From Macrotrachela quadricornifera (taxonomy: Eukaryota > Rotifera > Eurotatoria > Philodinida > Philodinidae), in assembly GCA_022393335.1 (NCBI GenBank), contig JAJEKB010021113.1, positions 287,236-351,235 of the forward strand: a stretch of 64,000 nucleotides of DNA, given 5' to 3'. Shown piece by piece: positions 12,147-23,080 of the stretch (within the stretch, counting starts at the first letter, position 1; each line of letters opens with the position of its first letter). The notes under the pieces are model-generated. The model ran no database searches. It was not told the origin of the DNA and saw nothing but the letters and a program-made list of their open reading frames with translations. Both the position numbers and the translations under genes were made by a program.

Positions 12147-13128
12147 ATGTTTAATAGATTAATTTTTATGAATAAAAATATTTCAGATTCATTTTTATGT
12201 TGGTTTTGTGAAAAAAATTTAACAGATAATCGTTATGTAATTAAAGATGGTTTTGCTGTTTGTTTATCATGTTTTGAAGAAAAATATTCTAATCATTGTT
12301 ATAAATGTAATGAAATAATTGGTATTGAAACTGATGTGAGAATATATGAACAAAGTTTTTTCTTTTTTTGAATTATTTTATTAATCTAGGGAAGAATATT
12401 TCAAAATAAAACATGGCATAATACTTGTTTTAATTGTTCTATTTGTAATATATCTTTAATAAATAATAAATTTGCTTATAAAAATGATAAATTATATTGT
12501 CGTTCTTGTTTTATTATTGAATATGCTGAAAGATGTTATCGATGTAATCGACCATTAGAACCAAGTAGATATTTTTTTTTTATTGAAAAATATAATTTGT
12601 TTTTGATTAAATATTTTAAATTAGATGATAAATGTATACAATATAAAAGTAACTTATATCATGAATCTTGTTTTGTATGTAATGCTTGTCAACAATCATT
12701 AATTAATGTGGATTTTCGACGTCGAGATCAATATTTTCTTTGTGTTTTATGTCACATGCGTTTTGCTGCTATTTATTGTATTAAATGTCACAAAGTATTA
12801 AATTAAATTCTTTCGCTTTCATTAAAGATATTATCTCAACAGAAAACAAAAAATATCTTTTTGAAATTATATAATCAAATTCTTTTTTTCTAAACATTTT
12901 GACCCCTTTTTTGTAATTTAAATTTTCGATTATATTATGAATATAATTTTATTTATTTAATAGGCAATTATAAATGATGGTATACTTTATCATAATTATC
13001 CATTTCATAATGAATGTTTTCAATGTACATATTGTAATATTTCATTAAGAAATCAACGATATATTGAATATAATAATGATGCTTATTGTTCTACGTGTTA
13101 TTCAATATTATTTTCTAAAAACAAATAA
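12147..13128 (+). CDS. LIM-only protein, FHL-like (three and a half LIM)
   Basis: Four exons (12147-12335, 12390-12564, 12625-12794, 12964-13128) give 232 residues. The order is an N-terminal half LIM (CWFC...CLSC) followed by three LIM domains: CYKC...CSIC...CRSC, CYRC...CNAC...CVLC and CIKC...CTYC...CSTC. All zinc-ligand pairs are present. The layout matches the four-and-a-half-LIM family, one LIM shorter, where tandem LIMs act as protein-binding adaptors in cytoskeleton and nucleus. No catalytic domain or signal peptide is seen. A TTTTAG acceptor-like site stands 3 nt before the ATG; a second in-frame ATG follows seven codons later. Its 3' end faces EVI5 only 186 nt away. Confidence 0.85.
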
Positions 13129-13314
13129 ATATAAAAATTAGTTATATTCTATTTTTCTTTTGTTGTTGTTATTGTTTTTATTTTTTCTTTATTCTCATAA
13201 AACCGGCAATTAGCTTCGGAAATAAAAATTTCAAATAGTAAATATTGCAATAAGAAAAAGAAGAAATTATTTACAAAAACAAAGCACCACAATGATAATT
13301 CATTCAACTTTGAT

Positions 13315-16300
13315 TTATTTATTAGTTGATAATTGAGAAGAAGAAGATAGTCTAGTCGATGAATTAATACATTGTGTTTTAATATTATCTGTTGAATAAA
13401 ATAAAGAAGGTGTCGATTGACGAAGATGATTATTAGGTTCAAGATTTTTATTTGAATAAATACCAACAGAAGAACTTAAACGTTGATTTTCAGTATTTAA
13501 TGGTGATGATGGAATACTTTCATCTTCACTTTCTTCATAATCTATTCGAGTATGATCTGTTGATATTGATTGTCTACGATGTAGTGTGTGTATTAATCGA
13601 AGACGCATTACCTAAAAATAAAATGATTTTTTACATACAAAAAAAAAAAAACAAAATTTCATTATTAATTAGTATATAGCATTTTATTTTATTATATTTA
13701 CTTAAATAGAATATAAGAAATGCTAATATCTTATAGGTAATGAACAACTACGTATTAAATACTTTTGTTTAAACTGTATGGAAAATAAATAAGTTTTTTT
13801 CCTCAAATATAAATAGTAGAAATATATAAATTTATATATACAAACCTCATCTTGAAGTTCAACAAGTGTTTCTTGTAAATCATTATCATCCATAATTTGA
13901 CCACGAGTTATTAATTCTTGATTCTATATAAGAATTATATAAGAAAAAATTTTTTTTTTTTTTAATAAATTTTTACTTGAATTTCAAGTTCAGCTATTTT
14001 TTGACGTAGATCACCGATTGCTTGAGTACTTTCAACTTCACGAATACGTAACATCATTGAATCTTCTTTTTGCTAAATTAAAAAAAAAATTTAATTTTTT
14101 TAATAGTCTTTTTAAAAAATTTACTCGTAATTCTCCATCATGCATTTGATTTTTAATATCATTTAATTGTATACGTAATTCATTCTCACGTATTCGACAT
14201 TCATCAAGTTCAAAACGAAGTCGGTGAATTTCATCATCTTGTCGTTTTATTTGATTATGTAAAACTTGTTTTTGAGTTTCAATATCCATAATTTGTTGTG
14301 AAAGTAATTTATTATCACAATCTGTTTGAGCTTCACGCATTTTTAATGTTACTAATTCATGTGCTATTAAATCATAAGCATCATCATTTCGATTATTATT
14401 CATTTCATTAGCTGTTTTTTTACATTGACTATCATGTAATTGCCATTCACGATTTAAATCAGCAATACGTTGTCGAAGTTCATTTAAACTTACTTGTGCT
14501 TCAGCATCACGCATTTTAACAAGAGTTAATTCTTCTTGTAATGATGCTATTTCAGAATTAGGTGTAGATTGTAAACGACGATTTTCCTTTTAAGATTGAA
14601 AATAAATGTTATGTAATAATATTAAAAAGAAAAAAAAAACTATTTGATTAAACTTACTGTAGATAATCTATCAACTGTTTCATGTAAAACTTCTAATTCA
14701 TTATCATTTGATTCGATTATAAAATCTGATGAATTTAAATTTTTTGTTTGTGTTGTATTATTATTATTATTATTAAGTATTAATTGATTTATATCTTCAA
14801 TTTGTTTTTTTAATGTAGAATTTTCACGTTTAAATTGATACGATTCTTCAGCATATTGTGCATTTAATACTTGTCCTTCGATTAATCGATTGGCAAGTGT
14901 AACACTTTCCTTTAAAGTAACAAAATAAGAAAGAAAAATATGTTGTAAGTGCTTTTTTTTTATTTACTAAACAATAATAAACTCCTACTTTTTCTAAATT
15001 TTCAACTCGTTGTTTCAATAAACGATTTTCATTTCTCAATTTCTATCAAATAAAAATAAAATAATCAAAACAAAAATGAACATGACATATATAAAACAAG
15101 GTAATAAATCTTAAGTACATACACGAACTTCAATTTGTTCTTCTTGTTCTTCTTTACGAATAACCGTGTATTCTTTTTCTAATCTATTTTAAAATATAAA
15201 AAAAAAAACCGAGGGAATAAAATTTTAATAGATAAATTTATTTTCATACTTTTTCATTTTTTTTCCATTATATTGAAGTGTAAATGCACGTTGAAATAAT
15301 GATTCATGATCTGTTTCATGTTTGACAGGTATTTCTTTTTGAAAATACTAAAAAACAAAAAAAAGAAATTAATGAATAGTTAAATAATCAATGGTTGAAT
15401 CATTATATGATTGATATATTACGAAACGAAACGTGTACTTATTTATAGACAACAAGGTCATAAGATCGAATCACACGATCATAGAAGTGAATTTTGAGTG
15501 TGAATATGTATATATATCATTCAATAACTTCTTTACCACCTCAAAGAAGGAGGGAACATTACCATTATGCAAATAAACGCCTTCTCTCTCTTTCAGTTGT
15601 TACAAAGACAAAATTTTTTTTTGCCTCTTTTTTTTTGTCTAGAAATTCTTGATGATACTTTTTATTTGAAACTTACTGATGTAACAGCGGTTACAGAATC
15701 TTGAACGGTTTTAAATGTTTGTGCACAATGTTCGGCTAGACGATCTTGAACAGCGTGTAAACGACGGTCCATGCGTATAAATCAATGTATGTTGATAAGG
15801 CGCAAGGATCGATACGGATGCTTATTTTTTTTCTCTCTTCTTTTTTTTTGTGAGTTGCAAATGTCTCCACCCGCGTTTGGACAGAACAAAACGCACACAC
15901 ATACAACACACAATCGTTTCGCTAGTAGTAGTGTCATTTTATTCTCTTTCTTTTCTCTTTTTTTTTTCTTCTTTCATTTTTTTTTATTCTATACCTTCAA
16001 TGAGTCGAAACATACATACATACGCAACTGACTTGATTGAGTACACACACACACATATATATATATATATATGTAATATTTTATTATATTATATATATAA
16101 AATATAACATAGAATGGTTTGTATGCTCTTATTCTATTTTGTTCTTTGAAATCTATTCTTTTCATTTTGAAAAGAAAATATCACTATGTGAAAAGTGTAA
16201 AAAAGAAAGAGTACACACAATGATATGACAAACAGCTGACGCGTGAGCCTGCCGCCGTCGACTCATCTATTACGAAGACGTAATAGAAAGAAGAAAAGAT

Positions 16301-17874
16301 GGACTTTACACATACATACATACATATACAAATGACGATAGTTACTCGATTGATTATTACATGCACGTATGCATATGTAAGTTACTCTTTTCTTTTCAAA
16401 ACAATGTTCAAAAGGTTACCTTAAGCATATCTTCCATCGATAAAAGCATTAATTCATCTTGATGAATATCAAGTAGAGCAATACTAATACGAAAAATCAT
16501 TTCCATACCCTTTGTATATATAAAATAAAAATGTTAATTATTTAAAAAAAAAATCATTTTTCCTCTTTAAATATTGTATAATCTACCTCACTTAAAAATA
16601 AATCCATTATGCGACAGACAATATTTAATGGAAGTTGTGTTGTAAATAATGTTAAAAACCAACTTGATGCATACATTGATGTATGAAAATGTTCTGATTG
16701 AAAATGTCGATAAAGATCTGGTAAAAATTCCTAATAAAATAATCATTTATTAATTGAATTTATAACAAAAAAAAAAAGGAAAAGCCAGAAACTTTAAATT
16801 ACATACTTGTATCAAACATTCCAATTGATACATACAACAGCCCAAATGATACATATCAGGTTTATACATTTCACGCATTGTATAATCTTGCATAATGGAT
16901 ACCAATACTGCAAAAGCTTCTTCTTCAGGCATCTATTATAACAAAAAAAAACAAACTTTAATATTAAAAAATATTTTTCTATACAACTAACTTGCATAAG
17001 TAAGAGACCAACAACAAAACCAGTTCCTTGACAATAACCAACTTCACGATCATATAAAGAATATGCCTAAAAATTAGGTATAAAATTTTTTTTTTTGATT
17101 AAATCATGTTTTATTTTCTAACCTTAATTACATTAAATAAACTTTCTTGACCAAGACCATATTTTTCTTTAAAAAATTCATGTTCAGGATATGTTCTTGT
17201 TATATCTCTTCGAATAACTTTTTCACATGGTGATGTCAATTTTATTAATTCAGCATATTTATATTTTGCATCTGATGTATCAACTTTAGTTAAACATTGC
17301 CAAAGTAATGGACGAAAATGAATTGGAACACCAGATCTTATTAAATCCTAAATAATAAAAAATATTTTTCATTATTTTAAATTCTATATAAATAGAATTT
17401 ACTTTAATCCATATTGATTTTTTTTTCATATATACCGACCAATTATTAACTAGTTTATTCCATACAACCCATTCATTTTCAAGATTACCTTAAATAAATA
17501 TTTGTATATAATAACAAAATAAACTTTGATTTTTTTTTATTCAAAATTTTTACCATCACTATCAATAGTTAAATTACTTAAATCACTTGAAATTGAATCT
17601 TGTCGTCCTTGTTTATGATGTAATTCATATAGATTTGTATGTACTATTGGATTATAAGTTACACTTGCGGGTGATTTCAAATCGTATTCAATACGTCTTT
17701 AAAAGAAAAGAAAAACAAAAGAATATTAAGTTATTGAAATTTTAAGTACATTGAAATGAAAAGAAAAAAAGAAATTATAATATTTAATTACCGATTTTCT
17801 TCTTCAAGTCTTTTTAATAATTCAATTTCATCATTGCTCATATTAGCTAAATATGTATTTTGTGTTTGTGTCAT
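13315..17874 (-). CDS. EVI5: EVI5-like Rab GAP (TBC domain plus coiled coil)
   Basis: Sixteen exons give 789 residues: 17874-17792, 17696-17554, 17488-17403, 17347-17123, 17066-16992, 16932-16807, 16730-16587, 16509-16420, 15347-15250, 15183-15123, 15042-14989, 14909-14658, 14586-14125, 14072-13977, 13923-13846, 13611-13315. The TBC domain spans about 105-310, with the arginine finger in IRRDITRTYP (Arg155) and the glutamine finger in GYCQGTGF (Gln192), so GAP activity is expected. MLK-YFQKEIP and KKMKKLEKEYT are EVI5 hallmarks. A long coiled coil follows (about 345-690) and then a Ser-rich tail. In other animals EVI5 acts on Rab11 and Rab35 traffic and in cytokinesis. One intron (15348-16419, 1072 nt) is far longer than the rest and contains a candidate alternative first exon. 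Confidence 0.92.
15677..15772 (-). other. Candidate alternative first coding exon of EVI5
   Basis: Within the long EVI5 intron, an ATG at 15772-15770 opens exactly 32 codons (MDRRLHAVQDRLAEHCAQTF...) that end at a strong GTAAGT donor. The phase is 0, the same as the downstream exon beginning YFQKEIP. Upstream in frame there is a TGA and no usable acceptor, so this looks like a first exon driven by an internal promoter. The resulting protein (about 497 residues) would lack the TBC domain but keep the coiled coil. Coding-like composition and frame are seen; transcription is inferred. Confidence 0.6.
16041..16072. repeat. (CA)n/(TA)n microsatellite
   Basis: An ACACACACAC run passes directly into an ATATATAT run inside the long EVI5 intron. 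Another short run, (CATA)n, occurs near 16310-16328. Confidence 0.8.
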
Positions 17875-19028
17875 TTCTTGTTAGATTCTAGATTAAAAAG
17901 TGTCTAAAGACAATAATGATAATAAATATATAGTATATAAAAGAAATCAATTAAAATATTTTGATAAAATCCAAAAGCGTAGGTTAAGATGACTGAATGA
18001 CACCATTAAACTTATATACACTCATGTTCGAATGTATGACTAAACGTTGTCAGGTTTTTCTTTTTTCTTTTTTCTTTTTCTTTTTGTTTTTCGGTCTAAC
18101 AAAATTAATGGGATTTTGTGAATAACGTCCTTTATTATCTTTTAGACTAAATAAGATTGTCCTTTAAATTATCTTTATTTCTTTAGACATTTACTTCCTT
18201 AATTAACACATTTTTTTTTTTATAATATCTTGACACGATTTTTTTTTCCTGTAAGAAAGAAAATACTAGACAATCAAATAAAGTATAAATAAATATTCTA
18301 TTGTCATATATATTTGAATATCGCTCGAGTTCAAAGAACAACATATATATATATTTCTCATAGGAAGAATGATTTGTCAATCATTTTGACAACTCGAATC
18401 AAATAAACCAAAAAAAAATCCGAGTGTCGAATGATTTGTCAACATATATATTTGGCTTAAACATTCCTACCGTGATAGATGGTGACAAAGAGAAGCAAAA
18501 GAAAAAAAACGAGAATCTTACTTACTTTTACATTTTTTTTACTTTTTACCTTCAAATAACGCATTGCGTTTCAATTCTTTTTCTTTCTTTTGCCTGAAAT
18601 GGTCCAACTAATGCTCGTATCGTGGCAATTCTGTCTTATTTCCTTTTTTACTTTTATAGTGTAAGCAAAGAAAAAAAAAAAAGAAACAAAATAATATGGC
18701 ATACTTGTATAAATAGATAGAATTGTTCAGGAACAAAAAAAATTATTCGTGCTTGATAATCATTCTTTCGTATATTTATTATTAAATGAATAAAAAAACG
18801 TATATATATATACTAATCACTAGGGAAATATCATGACAGAATCAAAAAACAACTCAGATGTTGTCGTTCAAAAGTTTCATTTATTAATTATATACAAAAA
18901 TATTTTTTTAGTACTCATTTGTATTTACTCATATAAAGTATAATATCGATATTTACATAGAATTAACAAAAAAAAGGAATATTTGATCATTTCTTTATGA
19001 TGACTTCTACATAAGAGTCTTTGGAAAA
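17875..19028. other. Intergenic; EVI5 promoter and duplicated 3' flank of hydrolase A
   Basis: No gene seen. The first part is upstream of EVI5. The block at about 18240-18310 matches 22740-22810, so the hydrolase duplication extends well beyond the coding region. Confidence 0.6.
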
Positions 19029-21178
19029 TTAATTTTTTTCTATATAAATTCTTGTTGAATACATTAGAGTAATAAGACTAATAATAAATATAATTGAATG
19101 AATAGGATATTCAAAACCACAATCATATGGTATACCATTCTTTGATTCTTCAGCTAAACCAATACCAATACCACCATGATGTCCTGCTCGATCAAGTAAT
19201 AATCGATGATTTTTAACATATTGTCGTGCACGAAATGCATTATATACACATACAATTGATCGATAAAGTCCACTAAAATAAAAATATATAATTAATATAG
19301 AAAAATATATAATAAACTTACTTTAAATATCCGAACAATAGAACATTTTTAAATGTAAAATGTATTCCTAGTAACTGACCTTTTGATAAGCCAACAGCAG
19401 ACAATAGAATGTATAATATCATACCAAGGAATAGTCCCTATAATTAAAAGCAGAGAATTTGTTATAATTTGTAATCATTTTGGAGGAAAACAACAAAAAT
19501 AAGAGAAGTTTTCTTTCATTTTTATTTTCTACCTTTATCAATCCCGAAATATTATAAACAAGACAATGTGTACGATGTTGACAACATTGTTCAACTGCTT
19601 TAATCTCTGTTTTATATTCTTCTGGTATTTTTTTTTTAACATTTGATAGATTATTATTATTCATTGATTCATACCAATCTATTTAAATTAGAACATATTT
19701 ATTTTTGTAATAAGATATTTTAATTTTTACTTAATAATTCTTCATTAATTTCTTCTGCACATTCAATTGGTAAACCATGACCAGCACCTTCAATTCTAAG
19801 AAGACGACAACCAAGTACCTATGATACAAAATAAAAATGAAATTAATATTTATTTTAAACAAAAAAAAACTAACTCGTTGAAGAATATGTGCATTTATTT
19901 CTGGTATCAATTGATCTTCTGTACCAATAATAATTAAACAATCAAATGGTGAATAACGAATTTTAAGTAAATCAGAATAACTAACATAATGCAGGGCAAC
20001 ATTTAATGCTTGTCCTATTGTACCAATAGTTGATGGTAGAATACGATTTTTATTTCTAACACTATGAATATTGTACAAATGCTAAAATATAAAAACATAT
20101 ACATAGAGATGATTAATATAGGCTTTTGATCTTGAAATAAGATTCATATACGATTGTGAAAGAAAAACAGTTGAATACTAGAAATCTTTATCTAAAACTC
20201 CTATATATATTTAATTGTGAAATGAAAAGTCAGTTTTCTATAAATTTATTTTTCGCTAACTTGTTTTTTTTTTGAATCACCAAGTGTTTTTGTACCATAC
20301 AGCTTTGCAAGAGAATATTCAATTTTTAAATGTTCATCACGTTCCGCAAAAGATCGATAAAGATGGCAACAACCATTATATGGAACTATACTAGCAAAAC
20401 CACCAGCATGAGTAGCCATTAATGTCAATGAAAGAATTCTTTCTGGTGCTATTAAAGCAAATTCAAGTGCTATCATACCACCCATTGATACACCAACAAC
20501 ATGACATTTTGACCATTTTAAATGATCAATAAGTGCAAGAGCATCTTTAGCCATTTGTGTTGTACTATATTGAAAGGTAAATGGTGTAGATGAACGACCA
20601 CAACCACGATTATCATAGATGACACACTATAAAAAAAACCACAAATTTTCATATAGACTTTTACGAAAAATTGTTCTCAGAAACGAAAAGTGTTGCAATA
20701 GCTCGTAACAATTTCACTGCCGAAGGTGTCTATACTAGCGACGAATACTGGGAAATAAAGATATTCAGAATGTAGGAAACAGCAATGTATGCCATAAAAA
20801 GAGAAAGATCTTAGTTATTTTCAAACCAAGTATGACCATCTGATTATTTCTTTGTGAATTGAAAAATTTTAATATCTCAGAAAATAAATAATTTTCAGTT
20901 ATTAGAAGGATGTACATCTTCCTAGATCCCAACTTTCGCAAGTGCTGCTTATAATACATACTTGATATTGAGGATATTGACGGAAAAATTTAACCTAAAT
21001 GTAGGTTCATATTAGTTAATAAGTAAGATAAATTGAATGCATGATTTACTTGACAATTCCAAGCATTGCACTCAGTCAATAAACCCATAATAAATAAAAT
21101 TTTAATTTCTCCAGAACCATGAACTTCATAATATAATTCTAAATTTTGATGAAGATTTGATAATTTAACATTAGACAT
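19029..21178 (-). CDS. Alpha/beta hydrolase, tandem copy A
   Basis: Eight exons give 442 residues: 21178-21050, 20994-20962, 20626-20261, 20081-19875, 19818-19731, 19678-19533, 19437-19322, 19272-19029. An N-terminal AB-hydrolase fold starts with LELYYEVHGSGE. The catalytic triad is visible: Ser101 in the nucleophile elbow GVSMGG, Asp232 in IGTEDQ and His259 in EGAGHG. After the fold comes a Cys-rich stretch (CCQHRTHC) and two hydrophobic segments near the C-terminus (GLFLGMILYILLSAVG and IIFIISLITLMY), so a membrane-anchored hydrolase is inferred. Substrate is unknown. Intron 2 is 335 nt against 48-50 nt in copies B and C, owing to an insertion. A CTAG acceptor-like site precedes the ATG. 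Confidence 0.85.
20645..20945. other. Insertion in intron 2 of hydrolase A
   Basis: The corresponding introns of copies B and C are 48-50 nt; this one is 335 nt. About 285 nt have been added between blocks conserved in all three copies. I see no terminal inverted repeat or open frame, so its origin is unknown. Confidence 0.6.
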
Positions 21179-23080
21179 ATTTAAAATCTAGGTACTTTTT
21201 TATCACTAAATCGTCAAATAAACTAAATACATAGTGTATTTTGTATAAAATGATGTTTTTTATCAAATAAATTACCGAAATGTCTTCGACCACAACTAAA
21301 TAATATGTTTCAATGTGATAAACGAAGAATGGAAAGAAAAATTATTAATATCATCGATACTATTTTCGTTCTATTCTAATGATGATGTTTATATATGAGA
21401 GAATATATGAAGAGATCAATGCACAATAAAACAAAATTATGATTGGTCTTAATTTTTTATCTTTCTTCTCGATATTTTTAAAATATTTCTTCACAAACTA
21501 TGTAGAGTAATTATTTTTCTATTTATCTAAAAAATTCTTTATTTAATAATTGAATAAAATAAACTAGCTATGATAAGTTTTTCAAGATGTAATTTATTAT
21601 GATTCATTCACTTCGTTCCGGATCAATGAATACACGTTTTAATATATGTGGGATGAATGCGTAGTTGTTCGATTCAGACGAAATAATTGGATAATATTAA
21701 TCAATCATATAGTGATCAATAATACTATTTGAATTTTATTTGTGTGCATAAAATATTTCTTTTGAACACTTCTAAAACATTACAATTTTTTTTATCAGAT
21801 GTTTATGAAAAAAAAGACATTTTTTTCTCATTTAAATTCATTCTAGAAGATTTATATTTGCACTTTATATGCATGAAGATATACTTCGAGAGACCCTTTG
21901 TTAAGTATTTTGTTTCTTTTTCGTATCTGTGAAAAAGTAAAATACTTTTGTTGACACCAATAAGAATAGTTAACAAAGAATCTCTCTGGGCACATCGTTA
22001 TGAATATAAATTCTAAATATACCTCAACCATAGATAGAAAAATCTTCAGTTTATTTGGTGGAGTCGTAATGCAGATATTTAATTTTTTTCTTTAATATAG
22101 TAACTTTTGGGTCATCCTGTATATAAATACAAAATAGCTTAATCAAAAGAAACCTTTTTTAACTAATATTGCCTTCATCAACACTTGAGTTACTAGATAT
22201 TACATTATATTTCCATGGTTTTTTTTGTTCAACTTTGAATCTGCTGTATTTCGATGATCTTTTGTGATGCATACTGGCATAAATTTTATAGGATATGTCC
22301 AACTTGTTTTTTAATGAAGACATGTGACCACTAAAAGGTTAATGTTAGCTAACTTTTTAAAGAAAATGTATTACAAGCTAAAATTTTCCAATGAGTGATA
22401 TTCCGATTTCGCTTGTTGGTTCCTTGCATGTATGAAAGTGGTCATGTAAAAGCTCACCTTTTGTTAGGGACGATCTTTTTCTTTTCATCTATCTTTCTCT
22501 TTCCTCCGTCGCTTTACTAACATACGTTAGTAAAGCGATCGAGAAAAGAGAACGATAGATGAAAGGAACAAGACTGCCCCTAACAATAAGCAAATTCGAA
22601 ATATCACTCATTTGTAGTTTTAGATGTTGATGTATTGAGTGAGTCAAAATTTTTATTATTATCAAGCACTTCATATACTCTATAATATCACAATTCATTT
22701 CCCATTTAAGACGTTTGCCTTGTAATATGTTAACATGATTTTTATTGTGCAAGAAAGACAATATTGGATAATCAAACAAGTTATAAATAAATATTCTATT
22801 GACATGTATATTTATCTTTCGATCAATAAAGTCCGTACATGCAGATGTAGATGGAATCGATCTGGAAATTAAAATTAGTCATCTTTCACAGCCGCTTTTT
22901 TTTATTTATTGTTAAATAGAAAAATACATATAAACCAATATTTGAGAGTGAGGGTGAGGGTATAAATTATAAAGTCGATATTGACATAGAATAAAAAAAG
23001 AGATATCTGATCATTTCTTCAAGATTATATCAGCAGAAAAGTCTTTAAAATAAACATGACTAGTTCCTTCTTGTATATTA
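21179..23080. other. Spacer between hydrolases A and B
   Basis: No gene seen. It contains the duplicated 5' flank of A, a short hairpin near 21885-21990 (arms around AAGTATTTTG and TAAAATACTT) and a foldback element at about 22375-22632. It also holds a single motif GGGTCATCCTGTAT near 22110 that resembles a transposon end but has no partner. Confidence 0.55.
22375..22632. repeat. Foldback element with nested hairpin
   Basis: The outer arms (ATGAGTGATATTCCGATTTC at about 22392 and its inverted partner ending near 22615) flank a strong inner hairpin at about 22465-22583. The hairpin centres on CTTTACTAACATACGTTAG and its inverted partner. The left arm carries about 46 extra bases. No target duplication was identified. 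Confidence 0.6.

Larger units (their letters stand above)
18200..21720. repeat. Segmental duplication unit A
   Basis: This unit holds hydrolase A and matches unit B at 22720-25480. Similarity covers exons and introns, and also the downstream flank (TAAATAAATATTCTATTG) and upstream flank (CATCGATA... GAGATCAATG). B lacks about 450 bp of the downstream flank and the insertion in intron 2. The boundaries are approximate. Confidence 0.75.

Noticed and set aside
22104..22125. GGGTCATCCTGTAT mariner-like end
   Set aside because: No inverted partner within reach, so it cannot be supported as an element.
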